A DNA stretch of 64,000 nucleotides from Williamsia muralis NBRC 105860 (GCF_001598915.1 NZ_BDAP01000006.1:1-64000), one strand, 5' to 3'. Positions 17,673-28,815 are shown, counted from the first letter of the stretch. Notes: generated from the sequence alone by a model not told the origin. Made by a program: numbers and translations.

Positions 17673-19217
17673 GTGCCCCATGTGGTGACGCAGGCGTGTT
17701 GCGCCGATGCGTCGTGCGTTTACGCGTGCCCGGTCAACTGCATTCATCCGACTCCGGACGAGCCCGATTTCCTCACGTCGGAGATGCTGTACATCGACCC
17801 GGCCACCTGCGTGGATTGTGGTGCATGCGTGAGCGCCTGCCCGGTGGGCGCGATTGTTCCGGGCAACCGGATCGAGCCCGCGCACGAGCGCTATCCGGCC
17901 ATCAACGCCGACCACTACTCCGATGCAGCAACCCCGGCGGTCCGATTCCCGGTGGACCCGGGACTGCGCCTGCCCTTGGCGCCCATCTCGAAGCCCAAGC
18001 CGATGGCGTCGCCCGGCGGGGAACCGGTGCGCGTGGCAATCGTCGGCTCAGGCCCGTCTGCGATGTATGCCGCCGACGAACTGCTCCGGTACCCGAACGT
18101 GAGCGTCACCATCCACGAGAGACTGGACAAACCGTTCGGTCTCGCCCGTTACGGCGTTGCGCCCGATCATCTCTCGACACGCAAGGTGATGGCGCTCTTC
18201 GACGAGATCGCACGAGACGATCGGCTCGACATCCTTCTGGGCAGCGAACTCGGTCGCGACATCACCTTGGACGAACTGCAGCGCGACAACCACGCCGTGA
18301 TCTATGCCGGCGGAGCCGGCACCGACCGACGGTTACAGGTTCCCGGCGCGGATCTGCCCGGTGTGGCCAGCGCAACAGAGTTCGTCGGCTGGTACAACGG
18401 CCACCCCGACTTCGCCGACCGTCGATTCGACCTCTCGTCGCGGCGGGTGGTGATCATCGGGAACGGCAACGTCGCTCTCGACGTCGCGCGAATCCTCGCG
18501 ACCGACCCGCAGCGGCTGGCTCCGACATCCATCTCACGGACTGCGCTCGAGGCGTTGCGTTCGTCGAAGGTCGAAGAGATCGTCGTCGCCGCGCGCCGTG
18601 GTCCCGATGGCGCCGCCTTCACCCTCCCCGAACTGATCGGGCTGGCCGACGGGGGTGTCGACGTCACACTCGACCCCGGTGCGCTGGACGCTGTGAACGC
18701 AACCGCGCCAACTGATCCGACTGCGGCCGCCAAGCTGCAACTGCTGGCCGAGCTGGCAGGTCGTCCCCGTCGCACCGGCCCGAGCATCAGGCTTGCGTTC
18801 CTCCGATCGCCCGAACGTTTCGAGTGTGACGCGGCCGGGATGCTCGACGGCGTCACATTCGGGATCAATCGGCTCGATTCGCAGAGGGGTGGAATCGAGC
18901 CGACCGGTCAGGTCGAAACCGTCGCCGCCGGAGTGGTTCTCACGTCCATCGGATACCGAGGCGTGGAAGTTCCCGGCTTGCCGTTCGACCCTGTGCGCGG
19001 AGTCATCCCGAACGAGCAGGGCAGGGTTGTCGCGTCGGCGGGCCCGATCCCCGGCCTGTACGTGACCGGATGGATCAAGCGAGGCCCCTCCGGCTTCATC
19101 GGCACGAACAAATCGGACTCGGCCGAGACCGTCGCCCGTCTACGGGAAGATCTCGAAGCCGGCCGACTGGTCGGACCGGCGAAGAAGAGCCGTCGCAAGC
19201 GCCTGTCGGCCCACTGA
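17673..19217 (+). CDS. Ferredoxin / ferredoxin-NADP reductase fusion (FprB-like)
   Basis: A 514-residue fusion. Residues 1-80 are a bacterial-type ferredoxin with two cysteine clusters (ACCADASCVYACPVN and CVDCGACVSACPVGAI). From about residue 115 comes an adrenodoxin-reductase-type FNR: FAD loop VAIVGSGPSAMYAADEL, the YGVAPDH block, and the NADPH loop VVIIGNGNVALDVARI. It moves electrons from NADPH through FAD to iron-sulfur centres and on to a partner. The same layout is found in M. tuberculosis FprB. The GTG at 17673 is chosen because it lies 2 bp after the oxygenase stop and precedes the ferredoxin domain directly. It probably feeds the AurF-like oxygenase, and could serve the Rieske enzyme. 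Confidence 0.88.
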   Translation: MPHVVTQACCADASCVYACPVNCIHPTPDEPDFLTSEMLYIDPATCVDCGACVSACPVGAIVPGNRIEPAHERYPAINADHYSDAATPAVRFPVDPGLRLPLAPISKPKPMASPGGEPVRVAIVGSGPSAMYAADELLRYPNVSVTIHERLDKPFGLARYGVAPDHLSTRKVMALFDEIARDDRLDILLGSELGRDITLDELQRDNHAVIYAGGAGTDRRLQVPGADLPGVASATEFVGWYNGHPDFADRRFDLSSRRVVIIGNGNVALDVARILATDPQRLAPTSISRTALEALRSSKVEEIVVAARRGPDGAAFTLPELIGLADGGVDVTLDPGALDAVNATAPTDPTAAAKLQLLAELAGRPRRTGPSIRLAFLRSPERFECDAAGMLDGVTFGINRLDSQRGGIEPTGQVETVAAGVVLTSIGYRGVEVPGLPFDPVRGVIPNEQGRVVASAGPIPGLYVTGWIKRGPSGFIGTNKSDSAETVARLREDLEAGRLVGPAKKSRRKRLSAH

Positions 19218-19360
19218 GCAACCGTCATCACTGCCTCTGCGAGTAAGGTCCGGCGTCGGACCAACCCGAGAGAACAGCGACAAGCTGGGAGTCACGTCGG
19301 GTGCGCCTGTGAGGTAGATCGGAGCCGGCGCGCACGCGAAAAGATGGCGCGCGAACGCGT

Positions 19361-19684
19361 TCAGGTGGTCACATCGGAGGCGGAATCACGCTGCGCCCCA
19401 GTCTTGTCCAAGACATCCTGAACGGCCTGTGGCGTCGTGGTGCCGCCCTGGACGACGTAGATGCGCTCGCCTTCGTGGGAACCGTTGGCCCACGTGTCGT
19501 TCTGCTGCCAGTCGATGATCTTGCCGTCGTTGTCGAACGCGATGGCGTCGTAGTCGGGATGCTCTCCCGCGAAGTGGGCGATCTGACGGGCTGTGGCGCT
19601 GACTTCTTCAGACATGGCGCCCGAGTACCCGGACTGCAGCCGTTCGACACATTGTGTGGCCTGGCCGGTGTCGGTGGCCTGCAC
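19361..19684 (-). CDS. Hypothetical protein, 107 residues
   Basis: An open frame of 107 residues (84 if the ATG at 19615 is used) with reasonable codon composition and an orderly helix-strand pattern (QIAHFAGEHPDYDAIAFDND, then ERIYVVQGGTTTPQAVQDVL). I recognise no family. It starts inside the T-tract of the greA terminator on the same strand, so it would need its own promoter or read-through. No ribosome site is visible for either start. The 19218-19360 stretch beside it shows no gene. Confidence 0.35.
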   Translation of the reverse strand: MQATDTGQATQCVERLQSGYSGAMSEEVSATARQIAHFAGEHPDYDAIAFDNDGKIIDWQQNDTWANGSHEGERIYVVQGGTTTPQAVQDVLDKTGAQRDSASDVTT

Positions 19685-19687
19685 ACA

Positions 19688-19739
19688 AAAATGCCCTACC
19701 GGCGACGTCCGTCGTGGACGCCCCGATAGGGCACTCGAG
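19688..19739 (-). terminator. Intrinsic terminator of greA
   Basis: On the minus strand, GTGCCCTATCGGGGCGTCC pairs imperfectly with the later GGACGTCGCCGGTAGGGCAT and is followed by a run of five T. It begins just after the greA stop codon. Confidence 0.85.
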
Positions 19740-19746
19740 TGCTTGC

Positions 19747-20241
19747 TCAGGCGTGGTACGGCTCCGCGCTCACCAGGGTCACCGAGATGGTGGCCCCGCT
19801 GGGCACGGTGTACTTACGGGTCTCGCCGACCTTGGCGTCGATCAACGCGCCGCCCAGTGGCGACTTCGGTGAATAGACCTCGAGCTTCTCGTCGGACGAA
19901 CCCTGTTCGCGGGTCGCGATCAAGAAGGTCTCGGTGTCGTTCTCGTCGCCGTCGTAGTACACCTTCACCACGGAACCGGGCAGTGCCACCCCGGACTGCG
20001 TCGGCGTCTCGCCGACCTTTGCGGTGTTGAGCAACTCCTGGAGCTGACGGATGCGGGCCTCTTGCTGACCCTGCTCGTCGCGGGCGGCGTGGTAGCCACC
20101 GTTCTCCTTGAGGTCACCCTCTTCGCGGCGCTCGTTGATCTCGGCGGCAATCACCGGACGATTCGCGATGAGGGCGTCGAGCTCCTCTTTGAGCCGATCA
20201 TGGGACTCCTGGGTAAGCCAGGTCACCTCGGTGTCGGTCAT
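19747..20241 (-). CDS. greA: Transcription elongation factor GreA
   Basis: A 164-residue GreA: an N-terminal coiled coil containing the acidic tip [19 protein letters not shown] (about residues 40-58), which enters the RNA-polymerase secondary channel and stimulates cleavage of backtracked RNA, and a C-terminal FKBP-like domain ending in [18 protein letters not shown]. The ATG at 20241 is favoured over the in-frame GTG at 20250 because GAGGGAG lies 8 nt upstream. Position next to DUF4307 and mca is the same as in mycobacteria (Rv1080c). A strong terminator follows. Confidence 0.96.
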   Translation of the reverse strand: MTDTEVTWLTQESHDRLKEELDALIANRPVIAAEINERREEGDLKENGGYHAARDEQGQQEARIRQLQELLNTAKVGETPTQSGVALPGSVVKVYYDGDENDTETFLIATREQGSSDEKLEVYSPKSPLGGALIDAKVGETRKYTVPSGATISVTLVSAEPYHA

Positions 20242-20337
20242 GCTCGTCACTCCCTCTCGTTAAATACAGCAACACGGCCCCTCTCGGGACCGTGTATCAG
20301 CCAAGAGTAGCAGGACATATGGACACGGCTCGAATTC

Positions 20338-21111
20338 TTATCGAATTGTGCCCTGCTGGGCGAGGGCCGTGCGGTAGCTGGGTTCACGGCTCTTGAGCCA
20401 TCCGACCACCAGGTACGTCAGCGGCATGATGGCCACCTCGACCAGGGTTTTCCACACGAATCCGATGAGGGTGTAGTTGATGAAGTCGGACCAGGTCGAG
20501 ATGCCCAGGGCCGACGCTGCGATTGAACAGAAAACCAGGGTGTCGAAGAATTCACCGACCACGGTGGAACTGAAAAGCCGGGCCCACAAACGTTTTTCTC
20601 CCGAGCGCTCTTTCATCTTCACGAGAACCCAGGAATTGAGGAATTCACCCACGACATATCCGGCGAGTCCGGCGGCGAGGAATTGCGGAACCACTCCCGC
20701 AACGGTCTCGAAGGATTCTTGACCGTCGTAGAAGTCGGCGGCCGGCAGGTGGACGGTGAGCCAGAAGCACAGGGAAGCGATCAGGAGTACGGCGAAACCG
20801 GTGAGGATCGTGCGGCGCATCGCCTTGAAGCCGTACACCTCGCTGATCACGTCGCCCAGCACGTAGGCGAGGGGGAAGAGGTAGAACGCCCCGTCGGTGA
20901 CCAGGCCGTCCATGGACAGCGGCCCGAAGTCGAAGTGGAGGTCGGTGAAGAACACCACACCCTTGGTGCCGGTGATGTTGCTGATCATCATCACGCCGAC
21001 GAAGAGTCCGACGAGCGTGGGGAAGTAGTGACTGGTGATGGTGGCAAACGCCGGGCCCGTTCCCTTGGCGGTGAGCGGGTCCGGCTGCCCAGACTGTGTT
21101 GTTGGTGTCAT
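20338..21111 (-). CDS. VUT-family queuosine-precursor transporter (YhhQ-like)
   Basis: A 257-residue membrane protein with about six hydrophobic segments (FPTLVGLFVGVMMISNI, AFYLFPLAYVLGDVISEVYG, TILTGFAVLLIASLCFWL and later ones). The LAYVLGDVISEVYGF and VGEFLNSWVLVKMK blocks are typical of the vitamin-uptake-transporter/YhhQ family that imports 7-cyano-7-deazaguanine or related deazapurines for queuosine. No queuosine synthesis genes are in the window. It lies between greA and DUF4307, so it is an addition to the mycobacterial order. The 71-bp upstream gap is too short to judge a preQ1 riboswitch; I see none. Confidence 0.85.
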   Translation of the reverse strand: MTPTTQSGQPDPLTAKGTGPAFATITSHYFPTLVGLFVGVMMISNITGTKGVVFFTDLHFDFGPLSMDGLVTDGAFYLFPLAYVLGDVISEVYGFKAMRRTILTGFAVLLIASLCFWLTVHLPAADFYDGQESFETVAGVVPQFLAAGLAGYVVGEFLNSWVLVKMKERSGEKRLWARLFSSTVVGEFFDTLVFCSIAASALGISTWSDFINYTLIGFVWKTLVEVAIMPLTYLVVGWLKSREPSYRTALAQQGTIR

Positions 21112-21182
21112 GGGTGCCGATTATGGGGCACGTCCGGACCGGCCGGTGCGCGAGGCACAGGGCCGTGCGCACTGAGGAGAAG

Positions 21183-21611
21183 TTAGGGGGCCACGAGGTA
21201 CGGCGGCACGGTGTCACTGCATCCGTAGACCTCGCCGACCGCGGGAGGGGCAGAGGTGCGGACCACTGCCGACATCGGGAGCCGGGGGTCCTCGGACGCC
21301 GGGACGTACACCTCGCGGCGCCCGGTCTCGGACCCGTCCTTGGATCTGGCTCGCACCACGCACGTGGCGGGGACGGTCGGGTCCTTGCGGTTGACGGTGA
21401 ACTTCACCTCCACCGAGGTGTCGTCGAGGATGTCGTATCCGGTGGCTTCCCCGGAGATCTCCGGATCGGCGAACCGCTGGTAGGCGAGCCAGGCGATCAC
21501 CACGCCGATGATGATCACCAGACCGGTGAGCGCGAGGAACCAGCGTCTGCGTGATCGAGGTGTGCGTTCGGCCGGATAGCGGCCCTGCGGGAGGCTGCGG
21601 GCGCTGGTCAT
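21183..21611 (-). CDS. DUF4307 membrane protein
   Basis: A 142-residue protein: basic cytoplasmic tail (residues 1-23), one membrane helix (about 24-46, WFLALTGLVIIIGVVIAWL), then an external beta-rich domain with two cysteines (TCVVRAR and VYGCSD) that could form a disulfide. It belongs to the DUF4307 family, whose gene is regularly found beside mca in mycolic-acid bacteria (Rv1081c). Function unknown. It is divergent from mca with 111 bp between. Confidence 0.85.
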   Translation of the reverse strand: MTSARSLPQGRYPAERTPRSRRRWFLALTGLVIIIGVVIAWLAYQRFADPEISGEATGYDILDDTSVEVKFTVNRKDPTVPATCVVRARSKDGSETGRREVYVPASEDPRLPMSAVVRTSAPPAVGEVYGCSDTVPPYLVAP

Positions 21612-21722
21612 GGGTTCATACCTACCATGGAGTGGCAGAACCGAGACCGGCGCGGCGCGAGCCCGGGGTGCGGTGGGAGTATGGACAGGCGATTGACGAC
21701 GGTGTGAAGGTGAGGACTACGC

Positions 21723-22613
21723 GTGGGTGGACTACGACTCATGGCGGTGCATGCGCACCCTGACGACGAGTCCAGCAAGGGTGCGGCCACCATGGCCAAG
21801 TACGCGGCCGAGGGCCACGACGTTCTGGTGGTGACCCTCACCGGTGGCGAGCGCGGGGACATCCTGAATCCGGCGATGGACCTGCCGGGCATCAAGGACC
21901 GGATGCCGGAAGTCCGTCGCGAGGAGATGGCCAAGGCGGCCGCAGCTCTCGGTGTGCAGCAGACCTGGCTCGGATTCGTCGACTCGGGGTTGCCCGAAGG
22001 TGACCCGCTGCCACCGTTGCCGGAGGGCTCGTTTGCCACGGTCCCACTCGACGAGGCCACCGAGGCGCTGGTACGGGTGATCCGGGATTTCAAACCGCAC
22101 GTGATGATCACCTATGACGAACTCGGCGGATATCCCCATCCCGACCACATCCGGTGCCACGAGGTGTCGATGGCGGCGTACGAGACGGTGGGCGACCCGG
22201 ACCGGTTCCCTGACGCCGGCGAACCGTGGACGGTGTCCAAGATCTATTACACGCACGGCTTCATCCGCGACCGGATGGTGTTGTTCTCCGACGAGTACGC
22301 CAAGATCGGCAAGGAGAGCCCCTTCAAGGAGTGGCTCTCGAAATGGGATCCCGAACGCGGCAACCTGATGGGCCGCGTGACCACCCAGGTGACATGCGGC
22401 GAGTACTTCCCGCAGCGCGACGAGGCCCTCCGGGCCCACGCCACGCAGATCGACCCGAACGGCGTGTTCTTCGCGGTCCCGATGGACTGGCAGCTCCGGC
22501 TGTGGCCGACCGAGGAATTCGAGTTGGCGAAGACCAGGGTCAAGACCGCAATCCCCGAGACCGACCTGTTCGCGGGGATCGAACCCGATGCAAGTGAAGG
22601 TGAGGCGTCATGA
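21723..22613 (+). CDS. mca: Mycothiol S-conjugate amidase
   Basis: A 296-residue zinc amidase of the MshB/Mca (LmbE-like) family. The zinc site is visible: [13 protein letters not shown] near the N-terminus and [11 protein letters not shown] around residue 140. Mca cleaves mycothiol conjugates of toxins and antibiotics to release a mercapturic acid for export, so the organism makes mycothiol. It starts with GTG at 21723, giving the [16 protein letters not shown] beginning that matches the family. The TGA overlaps the next small gene (ATGA). Mca rather than MshB is chosen from the synteny with Rv1080c-Rv1084 and the KESPFKEW region. Confidence 0.94.
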   Translation: MGGLRLMAVHAHPDDESSKGAATMAKYAAEGHDVLVVTLTGGERGDILNPAMDLPGIKDRMPEVRREEMAKAAAALGVQQTWLGFVDSGLPEGDPLPPLPEGSFATVPLDEATEALVRVIRDFKPHVMITYDELGGYPHPDHIRCHEVSMAAYETVGDPDRFPDAGEPWTVSKIYYTHGFIRDRMVLFSDEYAKIGKESPFKEWLSKWDPERGNLMGRVTTQVTCGEYFPQRDEALRAHATQIDPNGVFFAVPMDWQLRLWPTEEFELAKTRVKTAIPETDLFAGIEPDASEGEAS

Positions 22614-22835
22614 GTGCCACTGCATACGCTGCGGCGCAGCTCACCGATGTGTTGGCCAAGACGGAGGGTCCCGAGTTCGGCAAGGCGTCGCCGCTCGGCC
22701 TCTTGGTCATCTTGTTGCTGCTGGTGGGAACCGTCTTCCTGATCTGGTCCATGAACCGGCACATCCGCAACCTGCCCAAGAAGTTCGAGCGGGACCATCC
22801 TGAGGCCGACCAGGCCGCCGACGACGGGACCGACC

Positions 22836-22864
<29 letters not shown>
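22610..22864 (+). CDS. Small single-span membrane protein
   Basis: An 84-residue protein with one membrane helix (about residues 29-48, [20 protein letters not shown]) followed by [12 protein letters not shown] and an acidic tail. It overlaps the mca stop by 4 nt and its own end overlaps the next gene by 29 nt, so the three form one translationally coupled unit, as at Rv1082-Rv1084. Function unknown; the tight coupling suggests a shared role in thiol chemistry, which is inference. Confidence 0.85.
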
Positions 22865-24875
<2,011 letters not shown>

Positions 24876-26172
24876 TCCATCGCCCAATCGATCTCGTCGA
24901 TCGTGATGACGATGGGTGGGGCGAAGCGCAAGGTTGATCCATGAGTGTCCTTCACCAGCACACCCCGCTGGGCCAGTGCGGTGCTCAGTTCCTTGCCCGT
25001 TCCCAGAGCAGGGTCGACATCGATGCCGGCCCACAGCCCGAGGCCGCGTATGCCGGTGAGGCCCTTGGTGCTCAGCTCGTGTAAGCGGCGATGAAGATGG
25101 TCTCCGAGTAGGGCGGCGCGCTCTTGCCAGTAGCCGGTCTCGAGCATGCCCACCACAGTCGAACCCACCGCCGCGGCAAGCGGATTGCCGCCGAATGTGG
25201 AGCCGTGCTCTCCCGGGTGCAACACTCCCAGCACCGAGCTGTCGGCCACCACTGCCGATACGGGCAGGACGCCCCCGCCGAGCGCTTTGCCCAGGACGTA
25301 GAGATCGGGGACCACCTGCCAGTGGTCGGAGGCGAAGGTCTTCCCTGTTCGTCCCAGGCCGGACTGGATCTCGTCGAGGATGAGCAGAACGCCTGTCTCC
25401 GAACAGATCCGGCGAACCGCCGGCAAGTAGTCGGGCGGTGGAACGATGATGCCCGCCTCGCCCTGGATCGGCTCGAGCAGGACCGCGACGGTGGTGTCGT
25501 CGATGGCTGCGGCCAAGGACTCGGCGTCGCCGAAGGGGACGGTACGAAAACCCGGAGTGAATGGGCCGAAGCCGCGGCGCGCGGTCTCGTCGTCGGAGAA
25601 GCTCACGATCGTGGTGGTCCGCCCGTGGAAGTTCCCACTCGCCACCACGATCGAGGCTGTCTCGGCGGGTACGCCCTTGACGTCGGTGCCCCATTTGCGA
25701 GCGACCTTGATGGCAGATTCGACGGCTTCGGCACCGGTGTTCATGGGTAGGGCCATGTCCTTGCCGCACAGGTCGGCAAGATCGCGGCAGAAGGGGCCGA
25801 GCCGGTCCGAGTGGAGCGCGCGACTCGTGAGCGTCACGCGTGTGAGCTGATCGGCCAGCGCGGCAAGGATCTCGGGGTTGCGATGGCCGAAGTTGAGCGC
25901 TGAATAGCCTGCGAGGCAGTCGAGGTATCGCGCACCTGCGACATCGGTGATCCAGGCACCCTGTGCCGAGGCGGCGACCACCGGCAGGGGCGAATAGTTT
26001 TGTGGGACATGGCGTGCGGCCATCGCGATGTGCTCGGCAGCGGCGAGGCTGGGACGGGGGATCGGCGAGGGGATGTCGGTGTCGAGGGTCATCTGCTCAG
26101 GGCCGATCGAGCGGCGGCAAACGTGAGCAGGAGAGCTTCATTCATCAAGGGTAGGGACACCATCTGACGCAA

Positions 26173-26190
26173 GCAATGCTCGTGCATTGC
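26173..26190. promoter_or_regulatory. Candidate AsnC-type operator
   Basis: Perfect 6-bp arms GCAATG and CATTGC separated by 6 bases, in the 190-bp gap between rocD and the divergent AsnC-type regulator. A second GTGCATTT follows at 26200. Its position between the two promoters makes it a likely regulator binding site. Confidence 0.5.
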
Positions 26191-26282
26191 ACACAGAGAG
26201 TGCATTTGTTGTTGTATCTGGCAAAATGGGGCGATCCGTTGCGTCGGGTCAGCGGACCATCGAGCGGAAGTGACGACTGGCT

Positions 26283-26723
26283 GTGTTGGACAACCTCGAC
26301 GAGGCGATCCTGGGATGTCTCACCAAGGACGCACGACAGACCTACGCCCAGATCGGCGAGCAGGTCCGGTTGTCGGCACCGGCGGTGAAACGCCGGGTCG
26401 ACCGGTTGGTGTCGTCCGGTGTCATCCGGGGTTTCACCGTTGTGACCGACCCGGCGGCACTGCAGTGGACAACCGAGGCGTACGTGCAGGTCTTCTGCCG
26501 CGGAACCGTCGCCCCGGACATCTTGGCGCGGTCGTGGGAACACATCACCGAGGTGGTCAGCGCCGCGACGGTGACGGGGAAGGCCGACGCGATCCTGCGT
26601 GTGGTGGCCCGCGACGTCCAGCATCTCGAGGAGGCGCTCGAACGGATCCGCTCGGCGGAAACGGTGGACCACTCCGAGAGCATCATCGTGCTGTCACGAG
26701 TGATCGACCGCGGCCGGCCCTGA
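26283..26723 (+). CDS. Lrp/AsnC-family transcriptional regulator (rocD-linked)
   Basis: A 146-residue single-module AsnC protein: HTH in LDEAILGCLTKDARQTYAQIGEQVRLS to about residue 50, then a RAM sensor domain. It starts with GTG at 26283. Divergent from rocD with a palindrome between them, it most likely controls ornithine degradation in response to ornithine or arginine. It is the ordinary-length counterpart of the double protein at 14902. Confidence 0.9.
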   Translation: MLDNLDEAILGCLTKDARQTYAQIGEQVRLSAPAVKRRVDRLVSSGVIRGFTVVTDPAALQWTTEAYVQVFCRGTVAPDILARSWEHITEVVSAATVTGKADAILRVVARDVQHLEEALERIRSAETVDHSESIIVLSRVIDRGRP

Positions 26724-26791
26724 ACGCTCCGGAGACCGCGCCTGACATGCGACATTGGGCACCGCCGCATTCCCGTGCTACTTTGGCCGAC

Positions 26792-26866
26792 GTGAACATC
26801 AGTGCGCGCGTGTATTGGCGCTTTATCGAGGCTCCGGGTGGAGCCGCCGATACAGCGCTACGCTGA
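26792..26866 (+). CDS. Aromatic leader peptide (24 residues) of the DAHP synthase attenuator
   Basis: A 24-codon frame from GTG at 26792 to TGA at 26866. Codons 8, 9 and 11 are TAT, TGG and TTT, giving Val-Tyr-Trp-Arg-Phe: the three aromatic amino acids whose synthesis begins with the enzyme encoded 115 bp downstream. A ribosome starved for any of them would pause here. The rest (IEAPGGAADTALR) overlaps the first RNA stem. This is the arrangement of ribosome-mediated attenuation; a leader of this kind (aroR) has been described before a DAHP synthase gene in Corynebacterium glutamicum. A weak ribosome site precedes it, so the exact start could shift by a few codons. Confidence 0.78.
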   Translation: MNISARVYWRFIEAPGGAADTALR

Positions 26867-26887
26867 CGCGTCCACACACCCGGAGCC
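26830..26887 (+). promoter_or_regulatory. Competing stem of the aromatic attenuator
   Basis: The 11-base segment 26830-26840 (GGCTCCGGGTG) is perfectly complementary to 26877-26887 (CACCCGGAGCC), and its first six bases can instead pair with 26840-26845 (GGAGCC). It starts right behind the aromatic codons, so a paused ribosome would cover its left arm and change folding just before the terminator at 26891. Confidence 0.65.
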
Positions 26888-26890
26888 CCG

Positions 26891-26921
26891 AGCAGTGACC
26901 ACCTTTGGTCGCTGCTTTTTT
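26891..26921 (+). terminator. Attenuator terminator upstream of DAHP synthase
   Basis: Eleven-base arms 26891-26901 and 26906-26916 (one G-T wobble), a 4-base loop and then six T. It sits between the aromatic leader peptide and the DAHP synthase start at 26981, in the position of a conditional terminator. Confidence 0.88.
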
Positions 26922-26980
26922 CTTTGTCAGGGCACCGGTCAACAGGTGATGGTGCCCTTCGAACCAGGAAGGCACACAAC

Positions 26981-28060
26981 ATGACCAGCGGACTCCACGG
27001 ACACGGAACGTTGTCCGGTCCCAACACCTCGGACCGCAGGATCCGCGCGCTGCGCGAGATCCCTTCACCCGACACCGTGCGCGCCGAACTGCCGCTGACC
27101 GGCCGTCGGGCCGAAGTGGTGCAGCGCGACCGCGACGAGATCGCCGACATCCTGGCGGGTCGCGACGATCGGCTGCTCGTCATCGTGGGGCCGTGCTCGG
27201 TGCATGACCCGGTCGCAGCGATCGACTACGCGCGCCGGCTGGCACCCATCGCAGCCGAACACGCCGATCGGCTGAAGATCGTGATGCGGGTGTACTTCGA
27301 GAAGCCGCGGACCACGGTCGGGTGGAAGGGCCTCATCAACGACCCCGGCATGGATGGCAGTTTCGACGTGGAACGCGGACTGCGCGTCGCCCGCGGCCTG
27401 CTCCTCGACCTCATCGATCTCGGCCTGCCCGTCGGTTGCGAGTTCCTCGAACCCACCAGCCCGCAGTACATCGCAGATGCGGTGGCGTGGGGCGCGATCG
27501 GCGCCCGCACAACGGAGTCGCAGGTGCACCGGCAGCTGGCCTCTGGCCTGTCGATGCCGATCGGCTTCAAGAACGGTACGGACGGGAACGTCCAGGTGGC
27601 CGTAGACGGTGTGAAAGCCGCTGCAGCGCAGCACGTCTTCTTCGGAGTCGACGACTTCGGTCGCGGTGCGATCGTGGAGACCGAGGGAAACACGGACTGC
27701 CACATCATCTTGCGCGGCGGCACAGCGGGTCCCAACTTCGATGTCGGCTCGGTGGACGGGGCTCTGGCAGCGCTCGCCAAGGCAGGTCTTCCCGAACTCG
27801 TCATGATCGACTGCTCCCACGCCAATTCCGGTAAGGACCACATCCGGCAGGCAGAGGTTGCCACCGAGGTCGCCGCGATGATCGCGAGCGGTCAGCGCGG
27901 GATCAGCGGGGTCATGCTGGAGAGCTTCCTCGTCGCCGGCGCCCAGGCCCCGGACGCCGAGCCCCTCACGTACGGACAGTCGGTCACCGACAAGTGCATG
28001 GACTGGGATGCGACGGTGACTGTGATGCAGGCGCTTTCGGCGGCCAAGACGCGGGTCTGA
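26981..28060 (+). CDS. aroG: 3-deoxy-7-phosphoheptulonate (DAHP) synthase, class I
   Basis: A 359-residue class I (AroF/G/H-type) DAHP synthase that condenses PEP and erythrose 4-phosphate, the first shikimate step. Motifs seen: VIVGPCSVHDP, VYFEKPRTTVGWKGLINDP, FKNGTDGNVQVA, ILRGG and IDCSHANSGKDH with metal and PEP ligands. Its N-terminal 40 residues are the barrel extension that usually carries allosteric contacts. The ATG at 26981 follows AGGAAGG at normal spacing and fixes the start. Control is by the attenuator at 26792-26921, and probably by feedback inhibition. M. tuberculosis uses a class II enzyme as its main DAHP synthase, so this gene is an addition to that gene order. Confidence 0.95.
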   Translation: MTSGLHGHGTLSGPNTSDRRIRALREIPSPDTVRAELPLTGRRAEVVQRDRDEIADILAGRDDRLLVIVGPCSVHDPVAAIDYARRLAPIAAEHADRLKIVMRVYFEKPRTTVGWKGLINDPGMDGSFDVERGLRVARGLLLDLIDLGLPVGCEFLEPTSPQYIADAVAWGAIGARTTESQVHRQLASGLSMPIGFKNGTDGNVQVAVDGVKAAAAQHVFFGVDDFGRGAIVETEGNTDCHIILRGGTAGPNFDVGSVDGALAALAKAGLPELVMIDCSHANSGKDHIRQAEVATEVAAMIASGQRGISGVMLESFLVAGAQAPDAEPLTYGQSVTDKCMDWDATVTVMQALSAAKTRV

Positions 28061-28085
28061 CCGCAGCGGGTGGCTGGTCGGTGAC

Positions 28086-28757
28086 CTATTCGAACAGGAC
28101 CAGCCACACGGCGATGTAGTGCACGATCGCCGCGATCACCGTGCATGCGTGAAAGAACTCGTGATGTCCGAAGGTGGTCGGCCACGGGTCGGGCCAGCGG
28201 GTGGCGTAGAGGACGCCGCCGATCGTGTAGAACAGGCCACCGACCGCCAGCAGCACCACCACCGCCACCCCGACGGAGTCGATCAGCTCGGGGATGACGG
28301 CCACGATGGTCCAGCCCAGCAGGATGTAGAGCGGGACCCCCAGCCATCGGGGTGATCCCGGCCAGAGGACCTTGAGGGTGACGCCCGCCAGGGCGCCGGT
28401 CCACACGACGACGAGGACGGCGACCTGTTCGGGGGGTTCGAGCCCCATCACGCAGAACGGGGTGTAACTGCCCGCGATGAAGATGAAGATCATCGAGTGA
28501 TCGGCCCGCTTCATCCAGAGCTTGGCCGTGTCGGAGGTCCAGTCGACGCGATGGTAGGTGGCGCTGACGCCGAACAGACCACAGACGGTCAGGGCGTAGA
28601 TACCGCACGCCAGTGCTGCCATCGGACCGATCAGTGCCCACGCCACCGCAACCAGGACGAGGCCCGTGACGATGGCGACGAAACCTGCGTACAGGTGGAT
28701 CCAACCGCGCATTCGGGGCTTGAGCTCGGCCAGCAGCGCCAGTTCGGAATCGATCAC
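28086..28757 (-). CDS. Hemolysin III / PAQR-family membrane protein
   Basis: A 223-residue protein with seven predicted membrane helices. The family histidines and acidic residues are present: FGVSATYHRVDW in the second segment region and the C-terminal FGHHEFFHACTVIAAIVHY. These residues probably bind a metal, as in the PAQR/Izh family; the family is called hemolysin III for historical reasons and no toxin role is implied. It starts with GTG at 28757 and is divergent from uppS (58 bp). The pair matches Rv1085c-Rv1086. Confidence 0.9.
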   Translation of the reverse strand: MIDSELALLAELKPRMRGWIHLYAGFVAIVTGLVLVAVAWALIGPMAALACGIYALTVCGLFGVSATYHRVDWTSDTAKLWMKRADHSMIFIFIAGSYTPFCVMGLEPPEQVAVLVVVWTGALAGVTLKVLWPGSPRWLGVPLYILLGWTIVAVIPELIDSVGVAVVVLLAVGGLFYTIGGVLYATRWPDPWPTTFGHHEFFHACTVIAAIVHYIAVWLVLFE

Positions 28758-28815
28758 AACTTACGGTACCGAAGGTTCGGGCTGACCTCCATCGTCGCCG
28801 CGTAAGGTGTAGCGG

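Noticed and set aside
20280-20340. Short inverted repeat around CGGGACCGTGTATC as a riboswitch for the transporter
   Set aside because: It lies downstream of the transporter gene and upstream of greA, with no known riboswitch consensus.
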